Below the pieces are notes generated by a model that was not told the origin of the DNA, ran no database searches, and saw only the letters and a program-made list of their open reading frames with translations. The translations under genes and the position numbers were made by a program. From Trueperaceae bacterium (GTDB taxonomy: Bacteria > Deinococcota > Deinococci > Deinococcales > Trueperaceae): a DNA stretch of 45,627 nucleotides. The stretch is from assembly GCA_030147925.1 (NCBI GenBank), contig JASBUK010000091.1, forward strand, positions 1 through 45,627. The letters are read 5' to 3'. Every line of letters begins with the position of its first letter. Positions within the stretch are counted from its first letter, which is position 1. This document shows positions 7,966-16,399 of the stretch, in pieces.

Positions 7966-9030
7966 TTAGTCAAAATCACGCGCCAGGATGCTGGCAAAGC
8001 GTTCACGGACTTCTTCTGCCTTAGCAGGCTCACCCCGGTCCTCCCAGCTTGTAGCCAGACCCTCCCAGGCTTCGTCGCTGTAGGGTTCATGTTTCGTCAT
8101 GGTTTGATAATAGCGTGTGGCCAAGTCGTAGTCATGGGCTTCGCGCGCTGTTTCAGCGGCTTCGGATAGCAGGTTTAGCTGTTCCGAGTGCAGGCCAAGG
8201 CGCACATTTTCCACCCAGGCCGAATGGAAACCCGACAAATACTCGCCACCGTAAAGCGCCAGTGCCTGCGCGTAATCATCGAGCTTGCTGCTCTCACGGG
8301 CCTGTCGGCTCAGTTTCCGGTAGTTGTCTACGTCGTAATCAATCTCAAATTTGCTGTGCAGATAGTAACGGCGGTTAGCCGACTCAATCAACTCACCGCC
8401 CATCACCTTGCGCAAGCGATAAAGGGTGGTGTGAAAACTGCTGCTGGCCTTTGATTCGGTTTTACCCGGCCACAGGGCTTCGGCCACTTCAAAGGTGTTG
8501 ACCCCGGAGCGGTGCTCGAGCAGATAAAAGAGCAGCTCGAGCGCTTTTAGCGAATCCCAGTCAAGCCTGTCACCATCCCGCTCGATTACCGGGCTGCCCA
8601 GGGCCAAAGCCTTGACACTGCCCTCTAGAGGCCGGCGCAACTCGGCAATACGTTGCAAGCGCACTTTAACCGCCTGAACCAGTTCCTCACGTTCAAAGGG
8701 TTTGGTGATATAATCGTCAGCGCCAATCGACATGCCCTGGCGCACGTGTTCGCGGTCACCAAGAGCGGTAAGGAACAAAAACGGCACGGCCCGCAATTCC
8801 TGAACCTTGCGCACCTGCTCGTAAAAGCCAAAGCCGTCAAGAACCGGCATGGATATATCTGAAACAATCACATCGGGGCGCAGGCCTTCAGCAATTTCCT
8901 CCAGAGCTTCTAAGGCATTGTCAAAAGCCAACACGGCATAGCCCGCCGCGCTCAGACTCATCTCAATCAATTTCAAGATTCCCGGGTTGTCATCGACGGC
9001 CAGAACTAAGGTGGCTGACATTTTACTCAT
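7966..9030 (-). CDS. Response regulator with SARP/BTAD output domain
   Basis: Cytosolic two-component regulator. The receiver domain (about 1-120) has acidic residues Asp13 and Asp14, phospho-acceptor Asp58 (VIVSDISMP), Thr88 and Lys110 (ITKPF). A winged-helix segment follows (DSLKALELLFYLLEHRSG through TTLYRLRKVMGGELI). A C-terminal helical bacterial transcriptional activation (BTAD) domain with TPR-like helices ends the protein. No sensor kinase gene is adjacent. I prefer the ATG at 9030 because GGGGATGG sits just upstream; an in-frame ATG at 9048 would add six residues. The target genes are unknown. Confidence 0.85.
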   Translation of the reverse strand: MSKMSATLVLAVDDNPGILKLIEMSLSAAGYAVLAFDNALEALEEIAEGLRPDVIVSDISMPVLDGFGFYEQVRKVQELRAVPFLFLTALGDREHVRQGMSIGADDYITKPFEREELVQAVKVRLQRIAELRRPLEGSVKALALGSPVIERDGDRLDWDSLKALELLFYLLEHRSGVNTFEVAEALWPGKTESKASSSFHTTLYRLRKVMGGELIESANRRYYLHSKFEIDYDVDNYRKLSRQARESSKLDDYAQALALYGGEYLSGFHSAWVENVRLGLHSEQLNLLSEAAETAREAHDYDLATRYYQTMTKHEPYSDEAWEGLATSWEDRGEPAKAEEVRERFASILARDFD

Positions 9031-9077
9031 TTTTAGCACCATCCCCATCTATCATCTCAGAGCCCTTTAAGGGCGGT

Positions 9078-9272
9078 TTAGCCTTCGCCCCAAGCTTCCG
9101 TTTCCTGATAATGAACCAGCGCACTATACTCAATGCTCGAGCCCGACATAGCGGTGGAAAACTTAACGTCTACAATGATGTTGTCAACCCCCAAAGAAGA
9201 CATAAAGCGGTTAAGACGCTCGTCAAAAAGCTCAACGCTATTTGAGCTAATCAGCTTGAACTTTGCTTCCAT
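9078..9272 (-). CDS. Cse60-like small protein
   Basis: 64 residues. It resembles the sporulation protein Cse60 family in layout: an N-terminal Lys/Leu strand, FDERLNRFMSSLG, a short VDNIIVDVKFSTAMSG strand and a SALVHYQ C-terminal strand. The family's function is not known. In this context sporulation is unlikely, and the name reflects similarity only. It lies 47 bp upstream of the response regulator on the same strand and downstream of the GDPD gene, so it may share a transcript with either. The family call rests on memory of the pattern, not on a search. Confidence 0.6.
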   Translation of the reverse strand: MEAKFKLISSNSVELFDERLNRFMSSLGVDNIIVDVKFSTAMSGSSIEYSALVHYQETEAWGEG

Positions 9273-9322
9273 AAACCCAAACTAACACCTTGCAGCACTA
9301 TCTGCCAAGCAGTTTTTCATAT

Positions 9323-10111
9323 TTATACCCTGTCAGCCGCACGTTTTAAGGCCTCCGGGTCATCGGCCATCACAGCGCTAACACCTAGGGCAATGGCCTC
9401 CTGCACGCGGTAAGCCTCATTGACCGTCCAGGTATTTACCGGCAAATTACGTCCTTGGGCACGCTTTATCAGCCCGGGCCGCAACTGTGAGTGATGCGGG
9501 TGCACGGCATCGACATGCAGCCAGCCCGCCAACCACCCAGAGCGCAGCCAAGCTGGCAAATCGGGGGCAAAAAGCAAAGCCGTGCGCAGTTTCGGTGCTT
9601 TTACACGAATGCGTAGTAAAGACACGGGATTAAAGCTGGAAACCAGCACCCGGTCGGCCACAGCCGACGCTTTAACCGCCGCTGCAATCTTGCGCTCGAG
9701 CCCTCCTGTGCGCAAGCCAGCAGTTTTGACCTCTAGGTTTAAGAGCCGTCCGGGATAACGCTCCGCTAGCTCAAAAAGCTGCTCTAGCTTAGGAATATTT
9801 GAGTCGGCCTCCTGCAATTCGGCAAAGCTCAAAGAACTTAGTTTGCGGCCATCGGGCAGCTCAAAGTCGTGATAAATTGCCAAAACACCATCGCGGCTTT
9901 GCTGCACGTCAAACTCGATGCCGTCCAGATCGGCTTCAAAAGCAGCCGTAAAAGCAGCCAAGCTGTTTTCGGGCAGGCTGCCCCGCACCCCCCGATGGCC
10001 GAGCAAGAGCGGCGTGGGCCGCGTCAGTCCGGGCAACGCCCGGGGCCGCCACAAAATCGTGCGCCAGAGAATTAGCAGCAGCAAGACTATTAACCACCAC
10101 AAAACAAACAT
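9323..10111 (-). CDS. Glycerophosphodiester phosphodiesterase, membrane-anchored
   Basis: Hydrolyses glycerophosphodiesters to glycerol-3-phosphate and an alcohol. Residues 2-20 form one hydrophobic helix (FVLWWLIVLLLLILW), probably an uncleaved anchor. The GDPD barrel follows with LLGHRG (His39), PENS (Glu48), GIEFDVQQSRDG (Glu66, Asp68), YHD (His81) and LNLEVK. A late VNTWTVNE segment and AVMADDPEAL at the C-terminus are also typical. The length is 262 residues. AGGGAG upstream supports the ATG. It is transcribed away from a CDP-alcohol phosphatidyltransferase only 28 bp off, so the two lipid genes share a divergent promoter region. Confidence 0.92.
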   Translation of the reverse strand: MFVLWWLIVLLLLILWRTILWRPRALPGLTRPTPLLLGHRGVRGSLPENSLAAFTAAFEADLDGIEFDVQQSRDGVLAIYHDFELPDGRKLSSLSFAELQEADSNIPKLEQLFELAERYPGRLLNLEVKTAGLRTGGLERKIAAAVKASAVADRVLVSSFNPVSLLRIRVKAPKLRTALLFAPDLPAWLRSGWLAGWLHVDAVHPHHSQLRPGLIKRAQGRNLPVNTWTVNEAYRVQEAIALGVSAVMADDPEALKRAADRV

Positions 10112-10139
10112 AGGACACTCCCTGAACCCTTAAAAAGAT

Positions 10140-11024
10140 GTGTTAAGTATATCGCCGCGAAATATCGGCGGTACAAGGCTAAAGCAAATGCTAGGATTTT
10201 TGATAATGCCCTTAGCGGACGCGCCAAAGCCACGACCACGCCGAGAACTAATTATGATCGTCATTCAACCTTTAGCTTTGGTGCTCATTCGGCTCTTAGC
10301 CCCACTTAGGCTCAACCCTTTATATGTTGTCTTAGCGCATGGCCTTATTGGTTTCTTGGCGGCTTTTTTGATTGCCCCGGCTGGTCAATTTTTGGCGGCG
10401 GCGCTGCTGTTGCAAGTAAAAACCCTGCTGGACAATGTCGACGGCGGTTTGGCTCGAGCCACCGGACAAGTCACGCTTATGGGCCGCTATTTTGACACCG
10501 TGATGGATTTTTTTGTCAATGTCGCGCTCTTTGCCGCGCTGGCGGCCTATGGCTCCATCTGGCTGCTGATACCGGCATTTTTAATCCTGAGTTTTATTCT
10601 CTCGCTTGACTATAAGCTCGAGCTGGCTTACCAGCAGTTGCGCCGCCCGGAACCTGGGTCACAAGACATTGCCCGGGGCGCGTCCCAAGCTCTCTACAAT
10701 TTCTTTAAAAATACCTATGAACTGGTCTTTTCGCCACAAGACCGCCTTATCGACAGCTTAGAAGCCCAGAGCTTTAAACGTGTTAGCGGTCTGGACTTTG
10801 CATCCGCACCGTTGGACATACGCCTAGCCTGGAATGACATGTTTTCCACCGCCAGCATCGTAAACTTAGGGCTGAGCAGTCAGTTTTTGCTCTTAGGAAT
10901 ACTGGTATTCATCGAAAAACCGTTTTGGTATGTAATCAGCCTTTTTGTGCAGGCGCTTTATGTTTTGTGTCTTCAGCTACTGCGCTACTGGCGTTTTCGC
11001 AGATACCTTCAAAATAGAGAGTAA
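10140..11024 (+). CDS. CDP-alcohol phosphatidyltransferase family protein
   Basis: Integral membrane enzyme that transfers a phosphoalcohol from a CDP-alcohol. The full family signature DG-x2-AR-x8-G-x3-D-x3-D is present as D101 G102, A105 R106, G115, D119 and D123. Several hydrophobic helices flank it, including two near the C-terminus (about 225-285). The 294 residues include a soluble loop of about 70 residues (roughly 165-230). The GTG start at 10140 is the furthest upstream; ATGs at codons 17, 23 and 39 are alternatives, and a true start inside this hydrophilic leader is possible. The substrate alcohol cannot be told from the sequence. A Nudix gene follows after 42 bp. Confidence 0.85.
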   Translation: MLSISPRNIGGTRLKQMLGFLIMPLADAPKPRPRRELIMIVIQPLALVLIRLLAPLRLNPLYVVLAHGLIGFLAAFLIAPAGQFLAAALLLQVKTLLDNVDGGLARATGQVTLMGRYFDTVMDFFVNVALFAALAAYGSIWLLIPAFLILSFILSLDYKLELAYQQLRRPEPGSQDIARGASQALYNFFKNTYELVFSPQDRLIDSLEAQSFKRVSGLDFASAPLDIRLAWNDMFSTASIVNLGLSSQFLLLGILVFIEKPFWYVISLFVQALYVLCLQLLRYWRFRRYLQNRE

Positions 11025-11066
11025 GATGACTAAAAGACAATCTCGCCTTATAAACAAGGTTTCTAA

Positions 11067-11477
11067 ATGCAGCCTCTAGCCACCGTCGGCGCACTGCTTG
11101 TCGGCCCTTCAAAGCGAGTGCTGATTATCAAAACGCATAAATGGCGCGACAGTTGGGGTGTGCCCGGCGGTAAAATCCATTACGGTGAAACCATTGCAGC
11201 GGCTCTAAAACGAGAATTTAAGGAAGAAACTGGGCTCGAGCTGAGCAGCATCCAGCCCGGCCCCGTGCAGGAGGCCGTAAATTCTCCAGAGTTTTACAAA
11301 GAGGCGCATTTTATCCTGCTAAACTTCATCGCCTACTGTGACAGCGAGGCCGTAATCCTAAACGAAGAGGCTGAAGCCTATGCCTGGCTCGAGCCAAGGC
11401 ATGCTCTTGACTATCCGCTCAATACCCCTACCCGCAAATTGCTTGAGTTTTATCTCGCCCAACAGGAGAACGCCTGA
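11067..11477 (+). CDS. Nudix hydrolase
   Basis: Hydrolyses a nucleoside diphosphate linked to another moiety. The Nudix box is complete at residues 35-57 (G35 ... E41 ... R49 E50 F51 K52 E53 E54 T55 G56 L57). The N-terminus ATVGALLVGPSKRVLII gives the first strands. At 136 residues it is a single-domain family member. The last base of its TGA is the first base of the following ATG, so translation of the downstream SDR is coupled. The preceding gene is a CDP-alcohol transferase, so a CDP-linked substrate is conceivable but unproven. Confidence 0.9.
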   Translation: MQPLATVGALLVGPSKRVLIIKTHKWRDSWGVPGGKIHYGETIAAALKREFKEETGLELSSIQPGPVQEAVNSPEFYKEAHFILLNFIAYCDSEAVILNEEAEAYAWLEPRHALDYPLNTPTRKLLEFYLAQQENA

Positions 11478-12187
11478 TGCCTGGAGCGCTGGTTACCGGC
11501 TCGGCCAAGGGAATTGGCAAGGCGCTGGTGCTGGCGCTGGCCAAGCAGGGTTATGACGTGGCGATTCACTACCGCTCGAGCCACAACGAGGCAAGCGAAG
11601 TCGCCCGGCAGGCGAGTGCCCAGGGTGTTAAGAGCATAGTCCTGCAAGCCGACCTTAGCGATATTAAGCAAGCTCAGCACTTAGTCACAGAGGCACATAA
11701 GCAACTCGGGGGCTTATATGTGCTGATAAACAACGTGGGCAATTATCACCGCACTCCACTGGCCGAGCTTAAAGCCACAGACTGGCACGCCATGTTTGAC
11801 AGCAACTTGCACAGCACCTTTTACACCTGCCAGGCCGCCGTGCCGCTAATGCGCAGCGCCGGTGGTGGGCGCATCATCAACTTAGGCTATGCCGGAGCCG
11901 AAAAGCTGGTGGCACGACCCGGCATTATCGCTTACAGCATTGCCAAAACCGGAGTAATTCTCTACAGTAAGGCGCTGGCCAAAACCGAAGCCAAAAACAA
12001 CATCACCGTCAATGTCTTAAGCCCCGGCGTGATGGACAACAGCATGACCCAACCAACCGAAGAAATACCCATGGAGCGCACCGGCAGATTATCAGAACTC
12101 ACGGCGGCGGCACTCTATTTGCTTTCACCCGCAGCGGCTTATGTCACCGGTTCTACCTTAGAAGTTGCCGGGGGCTGGAATCTTTAG
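11477..12187 (+). CDS. Short-chain dehydrogenase/reductase, catalytic Ser not conserved
   Basis: A 236-residue SDR of the FabG-like fold. The nucleotide loop is VTGSAKGIGKALVLAL, the structural motif is INNVGN, and the Tyr/Lys pair lies in AYSIAKTGVILYSKALAK. Where FabG has its catalytic serine (GSVVG-type), this protein reads INLGYAGAEKLVA, with no Ser or Thr at the expected place. NVLSPGVMDNSM and a C-terminal YVTGSTLEVAGGW (in place of the usual Gly-Gly-tail) are otherwise typical. Similar NLGYAGA-type sequences occur in SDRs annotated as pteridine/dihydrofolate reductase-like, which is one possible role. It overlaps the Nudix stop by one base. Confidence 0.85.
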   Translation: MPGALVTGSAKGIGKALVLALAKQGYDVAIHYRSSHNEASEVARQASAQGVKSIVLQADLSDIKQAQHLVTEAHKQLGGLYVLINNVGNYHRTPLAELKATDWHAMFDSNLHSTFYTCQAAVPLMRSAGGGRIINLGYAGAEKLVARPGIIAYSIAKTGVILYSKALAKTEAKNNITVNVLSPGVMDNSMTQPTEEIPMERTGRLSELTAAALYLLSPAAAYVTGSTLEVAGGWNL

Positions 12188-12326
12188 GCTCTGTTGATCC
12201 TGCAGCTGATCTACATGAGCTTTTCCCATAAGGAAGGAGCGAGGAGATAGTGTGAGGTGTTTCGCGGTAAGCTATAGCCATGAATTTAGCCTCTAGTCTC
12301 CTGCCGTTTCTCGGTGTAAACGCCTT

Positions 12327-14894
12327 ATGAACAGCCAGAACCAGCCCTCGCTTTTTAGCACGCCCCAGGGTGAAGCCGCCAAAATTAACGGTCACAAAAT
12401 TGTCATTATCGACGGTCACGCGCTGGCCTTTCGCAGCTACTACGCCATCCGTGAGCTGTCAAACAGCAAGGGGCAACCAACCAATGCCATCTTTGGCTTT
12501 ATCCGCTCGCTGCTGCGCATTCTCAAAGAAGAAGGTCAGCACGACGCCACCGTGGTCACTTTTGACGCTCCGGCCAAGACCTTTAGGCATGAACAATACG
12601 GAGACTATAAGGCAGGGCGGGCACCCATTCCCGAGGACTTACCCTGGCAGATCGACACCATCAAAAAACTGGTCGATTTATTGGGGCTTTATCAAATCGA
12701 GGTGGTGGGCTTAGAGGCTGACGACTTGATTGGCACCATCGCCAAACGCTGTGAACACAGTGGTTACGGCGTCGAGATTGTCACCAGTGATCGTGACGCC
12801 TATCAGCTTGTCAGTGAACGCGTCTGCGTGCGTGGCCTCGATAAAACCGAGCGCTACGGTCCCGAGGAAGTCTTGGCAAAATATGGCGTGCGGGTAGACC
12901 AGTGGACGGATTATCGCGCACTCACCGGCGACGCCTCGGACAACATCCCGGGCGCTAAGGGCATCGGCCCCAAAACAGCCGCCAAGCTGCTGCAAAGTTA
13001 TGACTCGCTCGACTATATTCTGGAGCATCTTGATGAAGTCAAACCGGAAAGTGCCGCTAAAAAAATTCGTGACAGCCTCGAAGACGTCAAATTTTCGCGC
13101 GAACTCTCCAGAATTGTTACCAACGCCGACCTGGACATTGAGCCCGAGAACTGGGCCGACCGGCAGATGCAGAGCGAGCAGCTCAAGACGCTGTTAAACG
13201 AACTGGAATTCGGCTCGATTATGCGCGAACTGGGTTTGAGCAACAGCCGCAGCGTTCAGGAAGTCAGCTGGTCGGAGCTGTCCACAGAGCTACCCAAAGA
13301 AGCCGTCAGTATTGGTTATGTGCTTTCGGATTTAAGTGCCATGACTGCCGAACTGAGCGAGCTGGCTATAGCAGCAGGCGGACGCGTGGCTCGAGCCACC
13401 AACCAAAAAGAACAGCTCGAGCTCTTAAAGTCACAGCCAATAATCAACGCCTGCGACGCCAAAGCTTTGGCCGTCTACGCCCGGCGCCGGCAGATAGACA
13501 TTGCCGCCGGCGACGACCCGCTGCTACTGGCCTATGTGCTCGACCCCAACAGCTCTCAGGCCGAAGCCGTAGCCCGGCGCTATGGCGCGGGTGAATGGGA
13601 GGCAAACGCTCAGGCTCGAGCCGTCGTCACCGCCGAACTACTCAAGGTTCTACCTACAAGACTGGAAGAAAAACAACGGGCGCTCTATCAGGAAATCGAA
13701 AAACCTCTGTCAAACATTCTAGCGAATATGGAATACAGCGGTATTCGCTTGAATAGCGAGCTACTAGAGCGGCAATCTTTAGAACTCGCCAAGCAGCTAA
13801 AGGCTGCCGAAGACCGGGTGCGCAAAATCGCCGAAAATCCCCTGCTCAACTTAAACTCGCGGGATCAACTGGCCGAACTGCTCTATGACAAGCTAAAACT
13901 TCAGGCAGGTAAACGAACTTCCACGGGCAAACGCAGCACCGCAGTCAGTGCGCTCGAGCCCTTAAAGGGTGAACACGAGGTCGTTCAGCTCATACTCGAC
14001 TATCGGGAACTGTCCAAGCTAAAAAACACCTATCTCGACCCATTACCCAAACTGGTTCACTCTGAAACCGGACGGGTTCACACCACCTTTAATCAAGCGA
14101 TAGTGGCCACCGGCAGACTCTCCAGCACCAATCCCAATCTGCAAAACATTCCGGTGAGAACCGAAATAGGCAGACAAATCCGCAAGGCTTTTATCGCTGC
14201 TGAAAAACACAAGCTCTTGGTGGCCGACTACTCGCAGATTGAATTACGCATTCTGGCCCATATTGCCAATGAAACTGCGCTGATAGACGCCTTTAATGCC
14301 GGTGAAGACATCCACCGCCGCACCGCTGCCGAAGTGCATAATGTGGCCTTATCCGAAGTAAATCCGGAGATGCGCCGCGTTGCCAAAATCATCAATTTCG
14401 GAGTGCTCTACGGCATGTCCGCCCACCGGCTCACCCGCGAGTTGGGCATCGGCTATGAGGAGGCAGACAGATTCATAAGCACTTATTTTGCCCGCTACCC
14501 CAGGGTGCGGCAATACATTGAAGACACGCTGGCTTTTGCCCGCAAGACAGGCTATGTCGAGACGCTTTTGGGCCGCCGCCGCATGATTCCTGATATAAAC
14601 AGCAAAAACCGCAACCAGCGCGAATATGCCGAAAGAACTGCTTACAACATGCCCATCCAGGGAACAGCGGCTGACATCATGAAGCTGGCTATGGTCAAGC
14701 TCGAGCCCCAACTAAAACCCTATGAGGCGAAATTGCTGCTGCAAGTCCATGACGAAATCATCGTAGAAGCACCCGAGGACCGCGCGCCTGCAGTCGCCAA
14801 AGCTATCCGAGAGACTATGGAAACTGCCTATAAGCTAGCCGTCCCGCTACTTACCGATATAGGCGTGGGAGACAACTGGCTGGAAGCGAAATAA
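12327..14894 (+). CDS. polA: DNA polymerase I
   Basis: 855-residue family A polymerase for gap filling and repair. A flexible N-terminal extension (1-22) contains QPSLF at 6-10. The 5'-3' exonuclease domain (about 23-310) has IIDGHALAFRSYYAI, VVTFDAPAKTFRHE, GLEADDLIGTIA, TSDRDAYQLV and GDASDNIPGAKGIGPKTA. The middle 3'-5' exonuclease-like domain lacks the DxE motif and other acidic residues, so proofreading is presumably absent, as in Taq polymerase. The polymerase domain has TGRLSSTNPNLQNIPVR, DYSQIELRILAH near 633, the RRVAKIINFGVLYGMSAHRL O-helix and LLQVHDEIIVE near 805. It stands alone after a 139-bp gap, and glmM follows 48 bp later. Confidence 0.97.
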   Translation: MNSQNQPSLFSTPQGEAAKINGHKIVIIDGHALAFRSYYAIRELSNSKGQPTNAIFGFIRSLLRILKEEGQHDATVVTFDAPAKTFRHEQYGDYKAGRAPIPEDLPWQIDTIKKLVDLLGLYQIEVVGLEADDLIGTIAKRCEHSGYGVEIVTSDRDAYQLVSERVCVRGLDKTERYGPEEVLAKYGVRVDQWTDYRALTGDASDNIPGAKGIGPKTAAKLLQSYDSLDYILEHLDEVKPESAAKKIRDSLEDVKFSRELSRIVTNADLDIEPENWADRQMQSEQLKTLLNELEFGSIMRELGLSNSRSVQEVSWSELSTELPKEAVSIGYVLSDLSAMTAELSELAIAAGGRVARATNQKEQLELLKSQPIINACDAKALAVYARRRQIDIAAGDDPLLLAYVLDPNSSQAEAVARRYGAGEWEANAQARAVVTAELLKVLPTRLEEKQRALYQEIEKPLSNILANMEYSGIRLNSELLERQSLELAKQLKAAEDRVRKIAENPLLNLNSRDQLAELLYDKLKLQAGKRTSTGKRSTAVSALEPLKGEHEVVQLILDYRELSKLKNTYLDPLPKLVHSETGRVHTTFNQAIVATGRLSSTNPNLQNIPVRTEIGRQIRKAFIAAEKHKLLVADYSQIELRILAHIANETALIDAFNAGEDIHRRTAAEVHNVALSEVNPEMRRVAKIINFGVLYGMSAHRLTRELGIGYEEADRFISTYFARYPRVRQYIEDTLAFARKTGYVETLLGRRRMIPDINSKNRNQREYAERTAYNMPIQGTAADIMKLAMVKLEPQLKPYEAKLLLQVHDEIIVEAPEDRAPAVAKAIRETMETAYKLAVPLLTDIGVGDNWLEAK

Positions 14895-14942
14895 ACCACA
14901 AGGTGACTACCCTAATAAGCTCAGCACGTTAGAATAACGGCC

Positions 14943-16280
14943 ATGTCAGCACGCCAGTATTTTGGAACCGATGGGATTCGCGGCATTGCCGGCGAAGAAC
15001 CCATGACCGCCGCCTTTGCCTTTAGGCTGGGCATGGCCACCGCCGAAGGTTTAAAGCAAGCGGGGCTTAAAAAACCAAGACTTGTCATCGGTATGGACAC
15101 GCGCCGCTCCGGCCCCATGCTGGCCCACGCCGTCAGTGCGGGCCTAAGCTCAAGGGGCGCCGATGTCGTTTACTTAGGTGTCATACCCACGCCCGGAGTG
15201 TCTTATCTATGCCGACACTTAGGTGCCGATGCCGGGGTGGTAATAAGCGCCTCGCACAACCCTTTTAACGACAACGGCATCAAGTTCTTTAACGCCCAGG
15301 GCGAAAAGCTTTCCGACCAGCTAGAAAGTAAAATAGAGGGCTTTTTAGCCGACGGGGTCATCAGCGGCCTCCCACCGGTGGTAGGAACGGCTATCGGCAG
15401 CTCTCAGCGTTATCGCCGAAATAGCGATGACTACTATAAGTTCCTGCTGGACAACGCCCCTTATCTCGACGGGCTCAGAGTTGGCTTAGATTGCGCCAAT
15501 GGCGCCAGTTATGAAATCGCCCCGCGTGTGTTTCAGCAAATCGGTGCTCGTTTAGACGTAATCAACGCCAAGCCCGATGGCAGCAACATCAATCTTAATT
15601 GTGGCTCTACTCATCCCGAAACCTTACAAAAACGCGTGCTGGAACAAGGTTTGGATGTGGGTATCACTTTTGACGGCGACGCCGACAGAGCTTTATTGGT
15701 TGACAAAAAGGGGCGCTTAGTCACCGGGGACCACATGCTGGCTATCTGTGGGGTGAACCGTCAGGAGAGCGCCATTGTGGCTACGGTCATGACTAATCTC
15801 GGGCTCGAGCACTACTTAGCAAACAAGGGTATCGACCTTATCCGCACGGATGTTGGCGATCGCTATGTCCATGAAACATTAAGCAGCAAAAATTTATCTT
15901 TAGGCGGCGAACAATCCGGGCACCTACTCTTTCTCGATAAGGCCCCGACGGGTGACGGTATCCTATCGGCCCTGCAAACCTTAGCCGCCGTGCGGCAATC
16001 CGGCAAAGCCTTAGAAGACTGGATAGATGAAATTCCTATGTATCCGCAAACACTGCTAAACGTCCCGGTAGCAGCCGGAGCGAAGTTCAACATCGTTGAA
16101 CATGATGACGTTCGCTTGGCGCTGAAAGACGCCGAAGTCAAATTAGCAGGCAAAGGACGCATAAATTTGCGCCCAAGCGGCACCGAACCGCTGGTGCGCG
16201 TGATGGTTGAAGGCCCCGAGCAGGAAATGATTGAGGCTATTGCCAAAGACGTTGCGGCGGTAGTGGAGAAGTCCTTATAG
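14943..16280 (+). CDS. glmM: Phosphoglucosamine mutase
   Basis: Interconverts glucosamine-6-phosphate and glucosamine-1-phosphate for peptidoglycan and UDP-GlcNAc synthesis. The N-terminus YFGTDGIRGIAGEEPMT, the active-site phosphoserine loop VISASHNPFNDNGIKFF (Ser about 104), the metal loop TFDGDADRALLVD (about 242-252), the sugar loop GGEQSGH and the C-terminal phosphate loop LRPSGTEPLVRVMVE are all intact. Length 445, normal for bacteria. It follows polA closely and ends at a perfect hairpin. Confidence 0.97.
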   Translation: MSARQYFGTDGIRGIAGEEPMTAAFAFRLGMATAEGLKQAGLKKPRLVIGMDTRRSGPMLAHAVSAGLSSRGADVVYLGVIPTPGVSYLCRHLGADAGVVISASHNPFNDNGIKFFNAQGEKLSDQLESKIEGFLADGVISGLPPVVGTAIGSSQRYRRNSDDYYKFLLDNAPYLDGLRVGLDCANGASYEIAPRVFQQIGARLDVINAKPDGSNINLNCGSTHPETLQKRVLEQGLDVGITFDGDADRALLVDKKGRLVTGDHMLAICGVNRQESAIVATVMTNLGLEHYLANKGIDLIRTDVGDRYVHETLSSKNLSLGGEQSGHLLFLDKAPTGDGILSALQTLAAVRQSGKALEDWIDEIPMYPQTLLNVPVAAGAKFNIVEHDDVRLALKDAEVKLAGKGRINLRPSGTEPLVRVMVEGPEQEMIEAIAKDVAAVVEKSL

Positions 16281-16295
16281 CAAAAGTTAGGTGCA

Positions 16296-16317
16296 AGGGG
16301 TGACCAAAGTCACCCCT
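16296..16317. terminator. Hairpin after glmM, possible terminator
   Basis: AGGGGTGAC (16296-16304), loop CAAA, GTCACCCCT (16309-16317) is a perfect 9-bp stem 16 bases after the glmM stop. No T-run follows, so it is an atypical intrinsic terminator at best. It separates two convergent transcripts (glmM and the CHAD gene). Confidence 0.45.
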
Positions 16318-16328
16318 GATACTGAATC

Positions 16329-16387
16329 TGATTAATTCCTGAACGTTATGAAAGGCACTCGGTTCGATTCTTCTTGTTCCACTTACA
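16329..16387 (+). repeat. Dispersed repeat R7, copy A
   Basis: Starting at GATTAATTCCTGAACGTTAT, this stretch recurs almost unchanged in inverted orientation at about 29485-29541. The shared part is about 55 bases with only a few mismatches. It lies between glmM and the CHAD gene. No coding potential was seen. Confidence 0.7.
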
Positions 16388-16399
16388 AATCATGCCAAC

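Noticed and set aside
7933-8862. Several plus-strand open frames of 69-88 codons opposite the response regulator gene
   Set aside because: They lie antisense to a clear receiver-BTAD gene, lack ribosome sites and show no recognisable motifs; typical shadows of a GC-rich gene.
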